Positions 31,140-41,213 of a stretch of DNA of 64,000 bases are shown here, piece by piece. The stretch covers positions 2,990 to 66,989 of the forward strand of contig CAUYUJ010006313.1 of assembly GCA_963575745.1 (NCBI GenBank), in the 5' to 3' direction. How positions within the stretch are numbered: the first letter of the stretch is position 1; each line of letters begins with the position of its first letter. The notes below the pieces were generated by a model. It searched no databases and had not been told where the DNA came from. It worked only from the letters and a program-made list of their open reading frames with translations. Origin of the DNA: Prorocentrum cordatum. Lineage: Eukaryota; Sar; Dinophyceae; Prorocentrales; Prorocentraceae. The position numbers were made by a program, and so were the translations under genes.

Positions 31140-31320
31140 CGAGAAAGGAAGGGGGCAAGAAGAGGGCAGAGGGGGAAAGGAGGGGGAGGGGGAGGAGGGG
31201 GGCAGGACACAGAGGAGGGGGGAATGGGGGAGGAGGAGAGGGAGGGGAAGGACAAGGGATGAGGAGGGAAGGAGGAGGGGGGGGGAGGATGAGGGGCGGG
31301 GGAGATGGAGGGGGCTTCTC
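31140..31320. repeat. GGGGGAGGA purine tract in an intron
   Basis: Strongly purine-biased plus strand between the exons at 31008 and 31332. If the minus-strand gene model is right, this is a pyrimidine-rich intron on the coding strand. Confidence 0.6.
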
Positions 31321-31331
31321 TCCAACTGAGC

Positions 31332-31550
31332 CTCCTCGATGGAATCAGTTGCCACGAGTTCGATGACCATATTTGCCTTCTTGGGGTTTGGAGAATCTGT
31401 GGAGGTCCCGCGCTTGACGCCCTTGCCAGAGCCGGTGGCCTCTGTCGATTGCAATGGGTTCTCGTAGCCGAGTGTGGCCTGGATCTCTTCTAGCAACGCG
31501 TCAAATGGTTGATTGAAGTTGGAGTGCGTGCCCCACATAGTAAGACAATC
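31332..31550 (-). CDS. Exon of unknown multi-exon gene
   Basis: 73 codons from a CAG acceptor (31551-31553) to GAGGAG at 31332, followed by GC at 31331-31330, so the intron would be GC-AG. Translation: CLTMWGTHSNFNQPFDALLE, EIQATLGYENPLQSTEAT, then a Lys/Ser-rich linker with KRGTSTDSPNPKKANM and MVIELVATDSIEE. The phase-0 junction to SMLSV of the next exon keeps the frame open. Confidence 0.6.
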
Positions 31551-31904
31551 CTGACAGCAACGGCGTGTGAGCGAGCATCAAAATATGCATGGCGTGACCA
31601 AGTGGGATGGGAAGGTACGCGTGATGGGATCCATGGGCACAGATGGGGGGAGGAGGAGGATAAGGAGGATGTGAAGGAGAAGGCCGAGGAGCAAGGGAAT
31701 GGTGCAGAAGGAGGAGGAATGTGGGTCCCACTGATGCCCCAGAAGAGGGATTACAAACATTCTGAAATACACAGCACATGGCCCCCACAAGAACTGTCGA
31801 GGGATGACCTTTGAAGCCACAGTGGAGGCGCCCAAGAGGAGCCCCCCTCCCCTTTCTCATCCACTGGGGGCCTGAGCTGTGCCCGGATGCTCAATATGCT
31901 TCTG

Positions 31905-32085
31905 CCCGTGCCTCCTCCTCCTCCTCCCCCTCCTCCTCCTCCTCTGCCTCTCCCTCCTCCTCCATCCTCCTCGTCGTTCCTCCTTCTCCTCCTCCTCCCC
32001 CTCCTCCTCCTCCTCCTCCTCCTCCTCCTCCTCCTCCTCCTCCTCCCCCTCCTCCTCTTCATCCTCCTCCTTCCCTCCTTAGTGC
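31905..32085. repeat. (CTC)n microsatellite
   Basis: About 180 bp of CTC/TCC, intronic on the minus-strand gene model. Directly upstream on the coding strand is the 32100-32714 exon. Confidence 0.9.
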
Positions 32086-32714
32086 CACTCATGCGCCGTT
32101 GGTATACCCATCTCCTTGGGCACGCGAACCACGCTGTCAGACTCGTCCCACACCAGGGCCTTCAGTTGTGGCACAGATGGTTTCTTGACCTCATCTGAAG
32201 ATACAGATTCTGGAGCTTTGATGCCTGTGACGGTGATGGTCTTATTCTTGATGCCCCAGGCGAGCGTCTTGGAAACGTGATTCAGGACCCATTCTGCTGC
32301 ACACTCGTCCGAGGCCACGCCAAAGAAATGGCATGGGATTGAAAGCCCTTGTACTTTCACAATCCACGCAGTGAGCATGTCACCAGTGCAAATGTTAAGG
32401 TCTACAACAAGCGCCGCATTGATGCCAGACTTTGTATCGAGGCTGTCGAAAACACCCTCCAAGATTTTGGTGCACACTTTGGGACCCAACTGCTCATGCC
32501 TCTTTGCCCCCCGGAAGTCGCTGTGCTTGGCATCAGTTCCAATGTCGTCTTTGGGAAGCTGGCTTGGGTTGTAGTCGTCCAGATTGACCATATCACTAGA
32601 TGACAACTGCTCACATGGTTGCGTACGTTTCCACGTCAGCACGTAGCTGTCACTCCATGGGCCTTTCACGCAAGGATCTTGTGCATTAATTAAGCCCATA
32701 GCAGATGCGGCCAT
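32079..32714 (-). CDS. Exon of unknown multi-exon gene (largest central exon)
   Basis: About 200 codons of clearly protein-like sequence, for example LSSSDMVNLDDYNPSQLPKD, KILEGVFDSLDTKSGINAAL, VVDLNICTGDMLTAWIVKVQ and SIPCHFFGVASDECAAEWVL, ending near VPKEMG where GGTATACC could be a donor. The hydrophobic AALVVDLNICTGDM strand followed by helices suggests an alpha/beta domain resembling a nucleotide- or cofactor-binding fold, but there is no diagnostic motif. Codons are CpG-poor. The 5' border overlaps the frame of the next exon near 32700 and is unresolved. Confidence 0.7.
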   Translation of the reverse strand: MAASAMGLINAQDPCVKGPWSDSYVLTWKRTQPCEQLSSSDMVNLDDYNPSQLPKDDIGTDAKHSDFRGAKRHEQLGPKVCTKILEGVFDSLDTKSGINAALVVDLNICTGDMLTAWIVKVQGLSIPCHFFGVASDECAAEWVLNHVSKTLAWGIKNKTITVTGIKAPESVSSDEVKKPSVPQLKALVWDESDSVVRVPKEMGIPTAHEWH

Positions 32715-33039
32715 GAACAGTCATGGGGCGCCCATCGCGATTATCTTTCTTCACATCCTGGAGGATGGAGAACTCCGAATCCACATTGAGCCGTTGATCA
32801 GTCAACGCCTTGAGTCTCGCTGTCTGCTCGCGCACAAGACCCCCTGCTACCCCTGCAAAGGTTGGCATGACCACCAATCCAACTGTGGACGGGTGCTCAC
32901 TGCGCACAGTCCCAATCATGCGCTCCTGTGCCTTGATATGTGAAGCCCGCAAGCGGCTTGGGGCTGTCCAGTTAAGGTAGGCCAGGACAGCCTGCAGGAA
33001 GCGCAAAACATTGGGGCATGCCTGACCCTCCTCCTCCAA
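32686..33039 (-). CDS. Exon of unknown multi-exon gene
   Basis: The frame encodes CPNVLRFLQAVLAYLNWTAP, SRLRASHIKAQERMIGTVRS, EHPSTVGLVVMPTFAGVAG and GLVREQTARLKALTDQRL. Helix-rich and plausible as a conserved domain. Borders are approximate; the preceding exon on this strand is 33126-33986. Confidence 0.6.
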   Translation of the reverse strand: MEEEGQACPNVLRFLQAVLAYLNWTAPSRLRASHIKAQERMIGTVRSEHPSTVGLVVMPTFAGVAGGLVREQTARLKALTDQRLNVDSEFSILQDVKKDNRDGRPMTVHGRICYGLN

Positions 33040-33125
33040 ATCTGGTCAGGTTTACCAGACAACAAGTGGCATGCCTTTCATCCAGTGGCCACATGGTTGG
33101 GGAGGGGTCAACACTCGAAATGCAT

Positions 33126-33986
33126 TTAAAGGTAAACTGGGACCAGACTGTCACTGTGGATCTGGGCATTGGGCTTGTTCAAGATCTCCCGCTTGTACTC
33201 GAGGAACTGCTTGATGACGTGTGAAGCGTCGCTGCTATCGGCGCCACCTAGCTTGACGTAGCGCTTGCACAAGGCCTTGACAGCCGACTCCAATTGGGAT
33301 AGCACATTCTGTTCATCCTCGAGCTTTGACCAGTATGCCTGGCTCTCAGCGTCCCTGCACTTCTGCAAATAGATGAGCACAGCTTTTGCATCATGTTTCA
33401 TGCTGGATACCAAGATGTTAAAATTGTCCTGCTCGAGGTCCGTCATCTTCATGACCGTCACAGTAGTCTGCCCATGGGATTGCTGATGTTCCAGCAGTAG
33501 CTGCTTGACGATGGAGAATGATTCCAATTTAACTTGCCCTGGCTTCTCCTGGAGCACATTGGCCAACTCCAGGGGAAGGTGTGGATCAGATGCCATGCTG
33601 CGTGCACAAATGAACTTCTCTTCCACGAGCTCCTTCCTGAGGGGGGATTGCTTCAGAATGTCATTGAACACACTGTCAAGCATAGCGGCCATTTCAGACG
33701 ATTCCTCCATGTCCTTCTTGGTGACTTTTCGCCGGTAGCCAGCCACCTGAGATGACCAATCAGTGATCAGGCGCTGCATCATCACACTGACGCTGCGCTC
33801 AGTGACCTGCAACCTGCTTTGCCAACCCGGGCGGCCACGCTTATAGACGTGACCAGGGTAGATCCGCCCCCCCTTCCCCAGGGGCCAGTTTCTCGATCTG
33901 TGTACCTCGATCAGCGCCTCCTTGCAAGAAGCAGGATAGCAGCGAGGCTCAGTGGCAAGCATACTTACCACCTTCACACAAGCCAC
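33126..33986 (-). CDS. Exon of unknown multi-exon gene (helical segment)
   Basis: About 280 codons. The N-terminal part has NWPLGKGGRIYPGHVYKRGR (basic). The rest is long amphipathic helix: MEESSEMAAMLDSVFNDILK, KFICARSMASDPHLPLELAN, MTDLEQDNFNILVSSMKHDA, YWSKLEDEQNVLSQLESAVK. Heptad-like Leu spacing suggests coiled coil. It is one of the most convincing coding segments in the window by composition. No family recognised. Confidence 0.7.
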   Translation of the reverse strand: MACVKVVSMLATEPRCYPASCKEALIEVHRSRNWPLGKGGRIYPGHVYKRGRPGWQSRLQVTERSVSVMMQRLITDWSSQVAGYRRKVTKKDMEESSEMAAMLDSVFNDILKQSPLRKELVEEKFICARSMASDPHLPLELANVLQEKPGQVKLESFSIVKQLLLEHQQSHGQTTVTVMKMTDLEQDNFNILVSSMKHDAKAVLIYLQKCRDAESQAYWSKLEDEQNVLSQLESAVKALCKRYVKLGGADSSDASHVIKQFLEYKREILNKPNAQIHSDSLVPVYL

Positions 33987-34047
33987 ACCTCACATGTACA
34001 TATGCTCGTATGCATGCTTATATGTGGCCATGATGCTCTAAGACGTT

Positions 34048-34452
34048 TCAGAGGCGGAAGAGGCACAGCCATGATATTTTTTTGGACGCAAGGCACTCGT
34101 CTGAAAATAGAGACGCTGACCACGTGTGCACCGAAACGTGGTCAACGATCATTTTTAAGGTGGCCTCGGGCATCTTGTCCAAGAGAAGTTGCACCGCAGT
34201 GGCCTTGGCGCCGACGAGCCTTCCGGAAGGGGGCGCCTCGGCATTCCAATCTTTGATGGCTGTCTGCGGGTCCATGGGCCCCCATTGTTTCACGTTGCTC
34301 AAGGTCGTGATCCATGTGATGACGCTGGGGGCTTGCCTGATTGACCCTCGCACACTCAGCTTGAATGTTAATCGCATTAGTTGGGGCTTGGACACAGGCT
34401 GCAGCTTGATGCCATAGATAGCACTGGCAGTACTGTACAATCTCGGGTGCAC
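34048..34452 (-). CDS. Exon of unknown multi-exon gene
   Basis: Translation includes IYGIKLQPVSKPQLMRLTFK, APSVITWITTLSNVKQWGPM, AEAPPSGRLVGAKATAVQLL and LDKMPEATLKMIVDHVSVHT. Protein-like throughout and on the same strand as the neighbours. A repeat block of about 1 kb (34480-35480) separates it from the upstream exons, so it may be the first part of a separate gene. Confidence 0.6.
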   Translation of the reverse strand: MHPRLYSTASAIYGIKLQPVSKPQLMRLTFKLSVRGSIRQAPSVITWITTLSNVKQWGPMDPQTAIKDWNAEAPPSGRLVGAKATAVQLLLDKMPEATLKMIVDHVSVHTWSASLFSDECLASKKISWLCLFRL

Positions 34453-34479
34453 CTATGCAGAATCAAACTATAACTGTGT

Positions 34480-35480
34480 CTGCCCCCCTACACCCTCCCA
34501 GTGTGTCCCTTGGAAACTCTCTGAGAATCCCCAGGGCGCTGCGCGAGAGCTTGAAAAAGGGTTCCAGGAAGGTTCCAACAAGTCGCTAAGAGGGCTCCAA
34601 GAGGGTCCCAAAGGGCCCCAGAGGTGCCCAAGAGGGACCCAGAGGTGCCCCAGGGCTCCAAGAGGGGCCCCAGAGGTGCCCAAGCTCAGGGCCCTCTTGG
34701 AGCCCTCTCAGGGCCTCCTTGGAATTCTGTGGAGCCCTCTTGGAGCCCCAAGAAGGGGCCAGGACAGGGTGATAGGGGGCTCCCAGGCCCCAAGAGGGGG
34801 CCAGGAGGGCCCCAAGAGGGCCCAAGAGGGCCCCAACAGGGCCCCAAGACGAGCCCTGCCCAACCCAAAGTGGCTGAAAAGTAATTTCAACCAGTTCGTG
34901 TCGTTTTCAGACCTTTAAATTGTCCCTACGAGCCCTCTCGGGGCCCCATGGAGCCCTCTCAGGGCCCTGTTGGACCCCTCTTGGAGCCAGAGCCCAAAAG
35001 GGCTCCAAGAGGGTTCCAGGAGGGCCTCGAGACGAGTACATGATCATGTAGTTGTCCTGGGCACCTCTGGGGCCCTGGAGCCCTCTTGGAATCCTCTTTG
35101 GGCCCTCTTGGCGCCCTACAGGGGCTCCTCAAAAGCTTCCAAGGGACCCCTGAGGAGACTCTGAGTAATTCGACAAGTTCCTGAGGAGACTCTGAGTAAT
35201 TCAATTAGTTTCTGGCTCTTCACTTCACAATTTTCTCCGATTGTCTCATTTCCACTTCCTCATATTACCCCGCCTTCTCCTCGTCATCATTCTCCTCCTA
35301 TTCCTTCATTCTCCCCGCTCCCTCATCCATCCATCCAGCCTCATTCTCCTCCCCCCTCCTTTGCATGGTTTGGCGAGCCCATGCTTTGCCACCCCACCCT
35401 GATCACCTCAACTCGCGTGGGCGTCGTTCCTGGATGGGCCGGTGGGGGTACAAAAAGCGTCAAGGAATGTTCGATGGGCA
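34480..35480. repeat. GGGCCCTCTTGGAGCC dispersed repeat, copy 1
   Basis: An array of GCCCTCTTGGAGCC and its complement, then AAAGTGGCTGAAAAG, AACCAGTTCGTGTCGTTTTC, another GGGCCC-rich block, GATCATGTAGTTGTC, TTTCTGGCTCTTCA, a TCTCC-rich tract and CAAAAAGCGTCAAGGAA. The same order of segments is found at 47560-48310, so this is a dispersed element or intron-borne repeat of about 0.75-1 kb with internal minisatellite expansion. No coding capacity. Confidence 0.75.
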
Positions 35481-35527
35481 TATTAAGTTGAGATGACAGG
35501 CAAGGCAAACTGCACCCAGCACACATG

Positions 35528-36073
35528 CTATCCCATATGATTTGATGGACAATGCACCTCTCTCAGCGATATATTGTCGTCCACAAACATCGTGAGGATG
35601 GCCAGCAACGTGGACATGCGCGCTGATCCTTTCACAAAACCAACGCTGGATGACGTGATGCCATTGGGCATTTTTGGCAAGCCCTCCAGGGCACCCTCAT
35701 GCAGACTCGTCACCAAAAGAGGCTCAACTGTAGTAACAAACCCATCTCGTGCCAGATGCTCAGTGAGTTTCATGGCCGTGTTTTACTCCGGGTGCCCCTT
35801 GACAGAGCCCACGTTGGAAAAGGTGAACATGGCAGGGCGGAAGACAGCAGCCGGAGGGGCAACTCTCTCATACTCTTCCACCGATGCGCCTGCAAGAGCA
35901 TCAGTTGACTGGTACAGGACGTCTTCGCGGAGGGGGGGCATCTGAAGCAACGCAGCCTGGAAATTGCACAATTTCTCTGTGGTGTCGCACCTCGATTGGA
36001 GGAATTGGCGCGGCCCCCCGAAAGTCTCACATATCCATGCCATGCCCTTCTGGATGTTCTCCACGATGTTACC
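35528..36073 (-). pseudogene. Unknown conserved exon interrupted by an in-frame TAA
   Basis: From the CAG acceptor at 36074-36076 the frame reads NIVENIQKGMAWICETFGGP, LLQMPPLREDVLYQSTDALA, VEEYERVAPPAAVFRPAMFT, FSNVGSVKGHPE, then TAA (35783-35785), then without frame change NTAMKLTEHLARDGFVTTVE, PLLVTSLHEGALEGLPKMPN and VGFVKGSARMSTLLAILTMF. Coding quality is equal on both sides of the stop. A single C-to-T change in a CAA Gln codon would explain it. Either this copy is inactivated, or the stop is read through or edited, or it is a sequencing difference. A possible upstream exon is 36479-36547. Confidence 0.6.
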
Positions 36074-36478
36074 CTGGGGCTTTGAAAGCAGTGCAGAAGG
36101 GGGCGACGATGGGGGGGGGCAGGTGGCAGATGATCAGGGAAAGAGGGAGAGGAAGACAGGGATGATGACAAAGATGAGGTGGAGGAGGTGGAGGCAGATG
36201 AGGGGGGAAAGGGTGGAGGGAGGAGGAGGAGGAGGAGGAGGAAAATGAGGGGAACAAGGAGGAGAGGGCAAGGGAGAGGCTGAGGTGGAGGTGGCTGCTG
36301 CACCCGCCCACCCCGCCACCAGGCAGTGGGCTACCAGGGCATGGAGCAAGCAGGTGGCACAGGCGCGTGCAGGGGGGGAGCGTAGTGACTGGCAGTGGGC
36401 AGCGATTGACAGCGAGGGCATGGGCAACACAAAAGGCACCAGAGACAGGAACATACAACGCAAGATTTGACTGCTGAC

Positions 36479-36547
36479 CTCAGCCGCGCCACCATCAGTA
36501 AGTACAGTCCATTTCCCTTTAAATCCTGATTCTGATCCTGTGTCCAT
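36479..36547 (-). CDS. Possible first exon
   Basis: ATG at 36545-36547, 23 codons (TGSESGFKGKWTVLTDGGAA), GAG/GTCAGC donor at 36478, phase 0, matching the phase-0 acceptor at 36073. Short, so it depends on transcript support. Confidence 0.4.
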
Positions 36548-36631
36548 TACAGGAGTCAGCGTAATGATATGCGCGTCAACTGAATAGATTCACACAAGCA
36601 CAAAAACTGCAGCCAAAGAGCAATGTCTTGC

Positions 36632-36845
36632 AAGGTAGAGGGGAAAAGGGGGGAGGGTAGAGGGGAAAGGGGGGAGGGGACAGGGGTAGAGGGGAAAGGG
36701 GGGAGGGGAAAGAGGGGATGGGGAAAGGGGGGAGGTAGAGGGGAAAGGGGTAGAGGGGAAAGGGTAGAGGGAGAAGGGGGGAGGGGAGGGAAAGCAGGGG
36801 AGGGGAAAGGGGTAGAGGGGAAAGGGGGGAGGGGAAAGGCTGAAG
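36632..36845. repeat. GGGGAAAGGGGTAGA minisatellite
   Basis: Variable 10-25 bp purine units (GGGGAAAGGGGGGA, GGTAGAGGGGAAAG). G-rich strand with many G-runs of four or more, so quadruplex formation is plausible. Non-coding. Confidence 0.85.
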
Positions 36846-37065
36846 GTGCCTTGCTCTCGGGGCCATATTGGAGCCATTGTGCCTACATGGCCCCACCAGC
36901 CCATCCAGCGAACCTGGGCGAGTTGCCAGGCCAGGGAGGGGGCGGGCAGACGACGACGCCTGGGACAATCAGTGGTGCGTCTTGGGGCCATCTTGGTGCG
37001 CTGGGAAGCTGAAAGGCAAGAACCCCAAACGTGTTCAAACGCGCTTTGTGCTCCCAACCATCCCA

Positions 37066-37180
37066 CAGTGTCGTCCCCCATTTTCCCCACATCCAAAGTG
37101 GGGTTCTTGTTTTCTCTGGACACCCCGCACAGGAACAGGAACACCCACTCACTCACTCATCACTCACTCACTCACTCACT
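37066..37180 (-). repeat. Inner-core sequence of the giant element, internal copy 1, with CACT array
   Basis: TTCCCCACATCCAAAGTGGG then GTTCTTGTTTTCTCTGGACA is the inverse of the inner core at 24233-24275 and 56808-56850. It is followed by CCCGCACAGGAACAGGAACA and a (CACT)n array, as the 56.8-kb copy is preceded by (GAGT)n. The pairing of this core with a simple-repeat array is therefore conserved at four sites. Confidence 0.7.
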
Positions 37181-37224
37181 TATCCCCTCCTCCTCTTCCC
37201 TCCTCCCACCTCCTTTTCCTCCCT

Positions 37225-37339
37225 CTTCCCCCCCTTCTCCTTCTCCTCCTCCTCCTCCTCCTCCTCCTCCTTCTCCTCCGCCTCTCCCCCTGGAGGAGGA
37301 GGAGGAGGAAGGTAATTTTCTTCACAGTACATGATTCAG

Positions 37340-37387
<48 letters not shown>

Positions 37388-37423
37388 CCATCATCATCAT
37401 CATCGGTTCTTCACTTCTTCTTC

Positions 37424-37457
<34 letters not shown>

Positions 37458-37505
37458 CCATCATCATCACCACCATCATCATCATCATCATCACCATCAT
37501 TATTG
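37225..37505. repeat. CTC and (ATC)n microsatellites
   Basis: CTC tract 37225-37300, then nearly pure ATC for about 160 bp with a TTCTTCTTC interruption. Confidence 0.9.
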
Positions 37506-37559
37506 GTGGTCGGGTCGGAATCCCCATTGATACGGGCGCAATCCACATTGATGCGGGCA

Positions 37560-38060
37560 GTCGTTATACCTGGATGCGACCTGTGAAGCCGTTGAGGCCT
37601 GTGTAGCCCATGGGGCCTTTGAGACCAGTGGAGTCTGCGGACATTATGCGACTTGCGGGGCCTGTCTGTGCGACCTGTGGGGCCTGTTGTGGGATCTGAG
37701 AGACTTGCGGGCCCTGGGGGACCTGTGGGCCCTGTGGGACCACCAGTGGGGCCCTTGAAACTTGTGGGACCTGTGGGGGCTGTGGGACATGTGGGACTTC
37801 GGGGGGGGGGGGCGTGGGACCTGTGAGACCTACCTGTGGGGCATGTGGGACCTGTGTGATTTGCGAGCCCCGTAGTCGAGCGGAAGTGTCCTGCGTCCTG
37901 GGGCTTCGGCGGCACCGCCCGCCTCTGGCAGCGGCAGCAGGGCGAGACATACCCGGAGGGCGTGGCGCCCGAGCTGCCGGCCGAGGAGGGCGTGCTTGAT
38001 GAGAGCGTGCAAGCCCAGGCACGCTCACAACGCCGTCGGCACTTGCAGCCCCAGTGATCT
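37560..38060 (-). pseudogene. Collagen-like triplet-repeat sequence, copy 1
   Basis: On the minus strand the frames give Gly-Pro-Thr triplets ([13 protein letters not shown]) and, after a frame change, [19 protein letters not shown]. The 9-base DNA periodicity (GGGACCTGT) is typical of collagen-like G-x-y coding that has expanded. The frame change between the two parts also occurs in copy 2 (54850-55245), so it predates the duplication or hides an intron. Upstream, a KCRRRCERAWAC peptide is shared by both copies. Possibly a decayed collagen-like protein gene; no signal peptide is seen. Confidence 0.45.
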
Positions 38061-38320
38061 TGCCTCGGCCTATATGCCTCAGCCTGCCTCAGCATTGGCC
38101 TCAGCCTCAGCCTCAGGCTGCATCAGCCTCAGCCTGTCTCAGCATCAGCCTCAGCCTGCCTCAGCCGCAGCCTGCCTCAGCCTCCTCCCCCCCCCTCACC
38201 CTGTGCCAGCCTCGGCATCGGCCTCAGCCTGCCTCGGCTTGCCTCCTCAGCCTCAGCCTCAGCCTGCCTCGGCCTCAGCCTGCATCATCAGCCTCAGCCT
38301 GCCTCAGCTCAGGCAATCAA
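38060..38320. repeat. GCCTCAGCCT minisatellite
   Basis: CAGCCTCAGCCTGCCTCAGC units with a C-run near 38190. A weak echo (AGCCTCAGCCTCAGCC) is present at the equivalent place of copy 2, 55433-55452. Confidence 0.85.
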
Positions 38321-38322
38321 AA

Positions 38323-38575
38323 TATGGCACAGGACTTGTGATCTGGGTACACAGAGAACACGAAGTGGCCCACAGTTGGCTCTGGGCAATCAAAATATGG
38401 CCCAGAAAATTGTGTTCTGGGAACACGAAGAACACAAAGTGGCATACAGTTGGCTCCAGGCAATCAAAATGTGGCCCGGGAATGGTGCTCTGGGAACACA
38501 AAGAACACAAAGTGGCCTACAGTTCGCTCTGGGCATTCAAAATGTGGCCCAGGAATGGTGTTCTGGGGTGGGAGG
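38323..38575. repeat. Tandem array, about 73-bp unit
   Basis: About 3.5 units starting GCAATCAAAATATGGCCCAG, then GAACACGAAGAACACAAAGT, GGCCTACAGTTGGCTC. Unit starts are at 38323, 38386, 38460 and 38533. It occupies the position that a 119-bp array holds in the paralogous block at 55.4 kb. Confidence 0.85.
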
Positions 38576-38579
38576 GTGT

Positions 38580-38735
38580 ATAGCCGCATCGTTGATGCAT
38601 CCTAAGTTCTGTCTGACTACTTGCTCCGACTTAGGGGAGAGGGCATTGGACGAGAGGGTGTATAGCAGCATCGCCATGTACAGCAGCATCGATGATGCAA
38701 TGATGTTTTCCCCCATCTTCGTCGTCGTCGCCGCT

Positions 38736-38771
<36 letters not shown>

Positions 38772-39085
38772 CTCTCTTTGACGCGTGTAGGATGATGAGG
38801 GAGGGAAAAGGCAGAGGAGGAGAAGGAGGGTGCCCTCCATTCGTGCTGCCAGGAGAAAACGGAAAGACGCGCTCAATGATTCTCTTTATTCGCTCCGTGG
38901 GGTGCACGCCGGAGCAGGAGGAGGGGAGGGGGAGGTGGAGGAGCAGGGGGAGTGGGATGACCCAGGAGGAGCAGGAGGAGCAGGGGAGGAGCAGGGAGGA
39001 GCTGAAGGGGAGCAGGAGGGGAGCAGGGAGGAGCAGGAGGGGAGCAGGGAGGAGCAGGAGGAGCAGGGGAGCACAATTCACTCAC
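38580..39085. other. No gene seen; triplet and GGAGCA minisatellites
   Basis: (CGT)n with interruptions at 38715-38770, then GGAGCAGGGAGGAGCAGGAG units from 38920 to 39075. CpG-poor between them. No exon supported. Confidence 0.55.
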
Positions 39086-39089
39086 AAAC

Positions 39090-39745
39090 GAAGCTCCCGC
39101 CTGAGACTTCCTCCACATTCAGGCCTGAGGAGCCCAAAGTTGACGATAGTTACAGGAGGAGCTGGATGACCCATTCGGATTACTCATATGAGCTGTGGGC
39201 CCCATAGGGAGGGGGCTCCCGCCTGAGACTTCCTCACAATTCACTCACACACGAGGCTCCCGCCTGAGACTTCCTCCATATTCAGGCCTGAGGAGCCCCA
39301 AGTTGACGACGGTTACAGGAGGAGTGGGATGACCCACTCGGAATACTCATATGAGCTGCAGGCCCCATAGGGAGGGGGATCCCACCTGAGACTTCCTCAC
39401 AATTCACTCACAGACAGAGCTCCCGCCTGAGCCTTCCTCCATATTCAGGCCTGAGGAGCCCAAAGTTGACGACGGTTACAGGAGGAGCAGGATGACCCAC
39501 TCAGATTACTCATATGAGCTGCAGGCCCCATAGGGAGGGGGCTCCCACCTGAGACTTCCTCACAATTCACTCACAGACGAGGCTCCCGCCTCAGACTTCC
39601 TCCATATTCAGGTCTGAGGAGCCCAAAATTGACGACAGTTGCAGAAGTGGGATGACCCGTTCGGATTACTCATATGAGCTGCGCGACCCACAGGGAGGGG
39701 GTTCCCGCCTGAGACTTCCTCGCAATTCACCACAGACGAGTGAGT
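39090..39745. repeat. 163-bp tandem repeat, four units, block 1
   Basis: CCTGAGGAGCCCAAAGTTGA at 39124, 39287, 39450 and 39613 (last with one change). Each unit also carries GATTACTCATATGAGCTG and GAGACTTCCTC(A/C)(C/A)AATTCA. Unit differences are a few percent. The array ends at GACGAGTGAGTGAGTGATGA, exactly as block 2 (55945-56560) does. Confidence 0.9.
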
Positions 39746-40240
39746 GAGTGATGATGATGGCACTGATGATGATTAGTGCGGGGTCCTTCTGTCGGAGTAT
39801 TTCATTGGTTTTCGTGGGCTTTGCGGGGAATCGCCTGTGGCTCTCCTAGGCTTGGAACCTATATGTGTGGATGTTACCGGTCCTCCAGAATGGAATCATC
39901 ATGGCTACAGATGGCTGATGTTAACAATGATTACCCCAATCACTCATGAACCCAAGGTTCCTTTCTTCCTGCTTTTCCCCTCCATTCCCCCCTTCAAGTG
40001 CATATCACCCACGTGTTTCCACTGTATGGGATGTGAAACAAACACAAAACACTTGATCGGGTTGTCAGAGAAGTGGGAGATCCAGCAGCACCACTGGAGC
40101 CCCAGTGGAGGACGAGGAGTAGGAGAAGGGAGGGGTGGGGGCGACAGAGGAAGGTAGGGTGGAGGAAGAACATGAGGAGGACAGATAGGACATGGCCGTC
40201 GCTCCCACTTTCCATTGGGCCGTCGCTCCCATTGCCGTCG
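39746..40240 (-). other. Spacer with one possible minus-strand exon
   Basis: Minus strand 40087-39995 reads ISHFSDNPIKCFVFVSHPIQ then WKHVGDMHLK, which is coding-like; no partner exon, start or family is identified. The rest shows nothing. Confidence 0.3.
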
Positions 40241-40527
40241 CTCCCCACGCGTGGCAAGTAATGAGCACGCGTTTGTCACTGACATGTTTAAAGGTCACGC
40301 TTGCCCTGCAAAACCTCTAATCCCCACTTCTCAGACTCGTCGTCGTCGTCGCTGTCGAGGCCCGGAGGGCCCCAGGGTCGTCAGCGTCGGCGTCGTCGTC
40401 GTCGACGTCAGCGTCAGAGCCTAAGACCTGCAGATTGCCCACAGGTGAGCCAGCATTCTGACATGCAAGATTGTGCTCTCACTGCAAGGCAATGCGCCCC
40501 TGCTCTGTATGCACACACCATGCCCCA
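40240..40527 (-). pseudogene. Fragment duplicated from the 3' end of the methyltransferase-like gene
   Basis: Parallel over about 290 bp to 43812-44105: GTAATGAGCACGCGT, the CAGACTCGTCGTCGTCGTCG tract, GGCCCGGAGGGCCCCAGGGT, GCCCACAGGTGA, CATTCTGACATGCAAG and the C-terminal codon region. In 43.8-44.1 kb this leads straight into the intact end of the methyltransferase-like reading frame; here the frame is broken within about 20 codons. Same orientation. Confidence 0.65.
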
Positions 40528-40699
40528 GAGAATGCAGCTCTACACCGTCACCACCCCTGGCCAGGGCCACCATTGGCTGTGGGTTGTGCCCCCTGGCGTT
40601 GTCCCAGAGGGGGCAATCATCGTGGGGATAACCTAGATGATCCCCTCGATGATCCTCCACTGAGTCCCCCATCTCACGCCAGGGATGGCCATGGCCAGG

Positions 40700-41213
40700 G
40701 GTGGTGGTAGTGTAGAGCTACACGTTGCTGAGAAGTGGGGTGCATTCAGTGTGGAATTCACATTAAGGCAAAAGGAAAGGGCAGCATTGGAACAGAGGCG
40801 CTCAGGCGACGGCTCCTGGGCTGCCGAACCCGGTCAGGCTGCCGCCAGGGGCGGGGGCCACAAGGTGGAAATGGCGCCCCAGAGATTATCGAATTCATGA
40901 GCCAGCATGCTCGAACCCACTCACTCCTCGCCTGGATCTCGTCCTCTTTAGCACGCCTTTCCTCACACTCATCATTCCAATGTTTCTCCTCAGGGCCGAG
41001 ATTTGGATTTGTCTTCTCCACATCACCCCCCTCAGCCCCTCAGTTGTGCCCCTCTGTCGTTCCTCCATCCCTTGGTCCTGATCCCTTCGAGGACAGGTAT
41101 AAGGGAACAGAGGAGACAGCGGGGAGTCATTGTGGAAGACGGCGTGGAGAGGACACATCGATTCTACACACCCCCTACCCCACTGGGGGTCCTCGAGCTT
41201 CCAAAGGCGATAC
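40700..41213 (-). other. Region downstream of the acidic-protein exon; possible second exon at about 40905-41030
   Basis: The minus-strand stretch KTNPNLGPEEKHWNDECEER then RAKEDEIQARSEWVRAC has coding-like charge and may be the next exon of the acidic protein, but no acceptor in the required phase is obvious. The remainder is non-descript. Confidence 0.35.
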
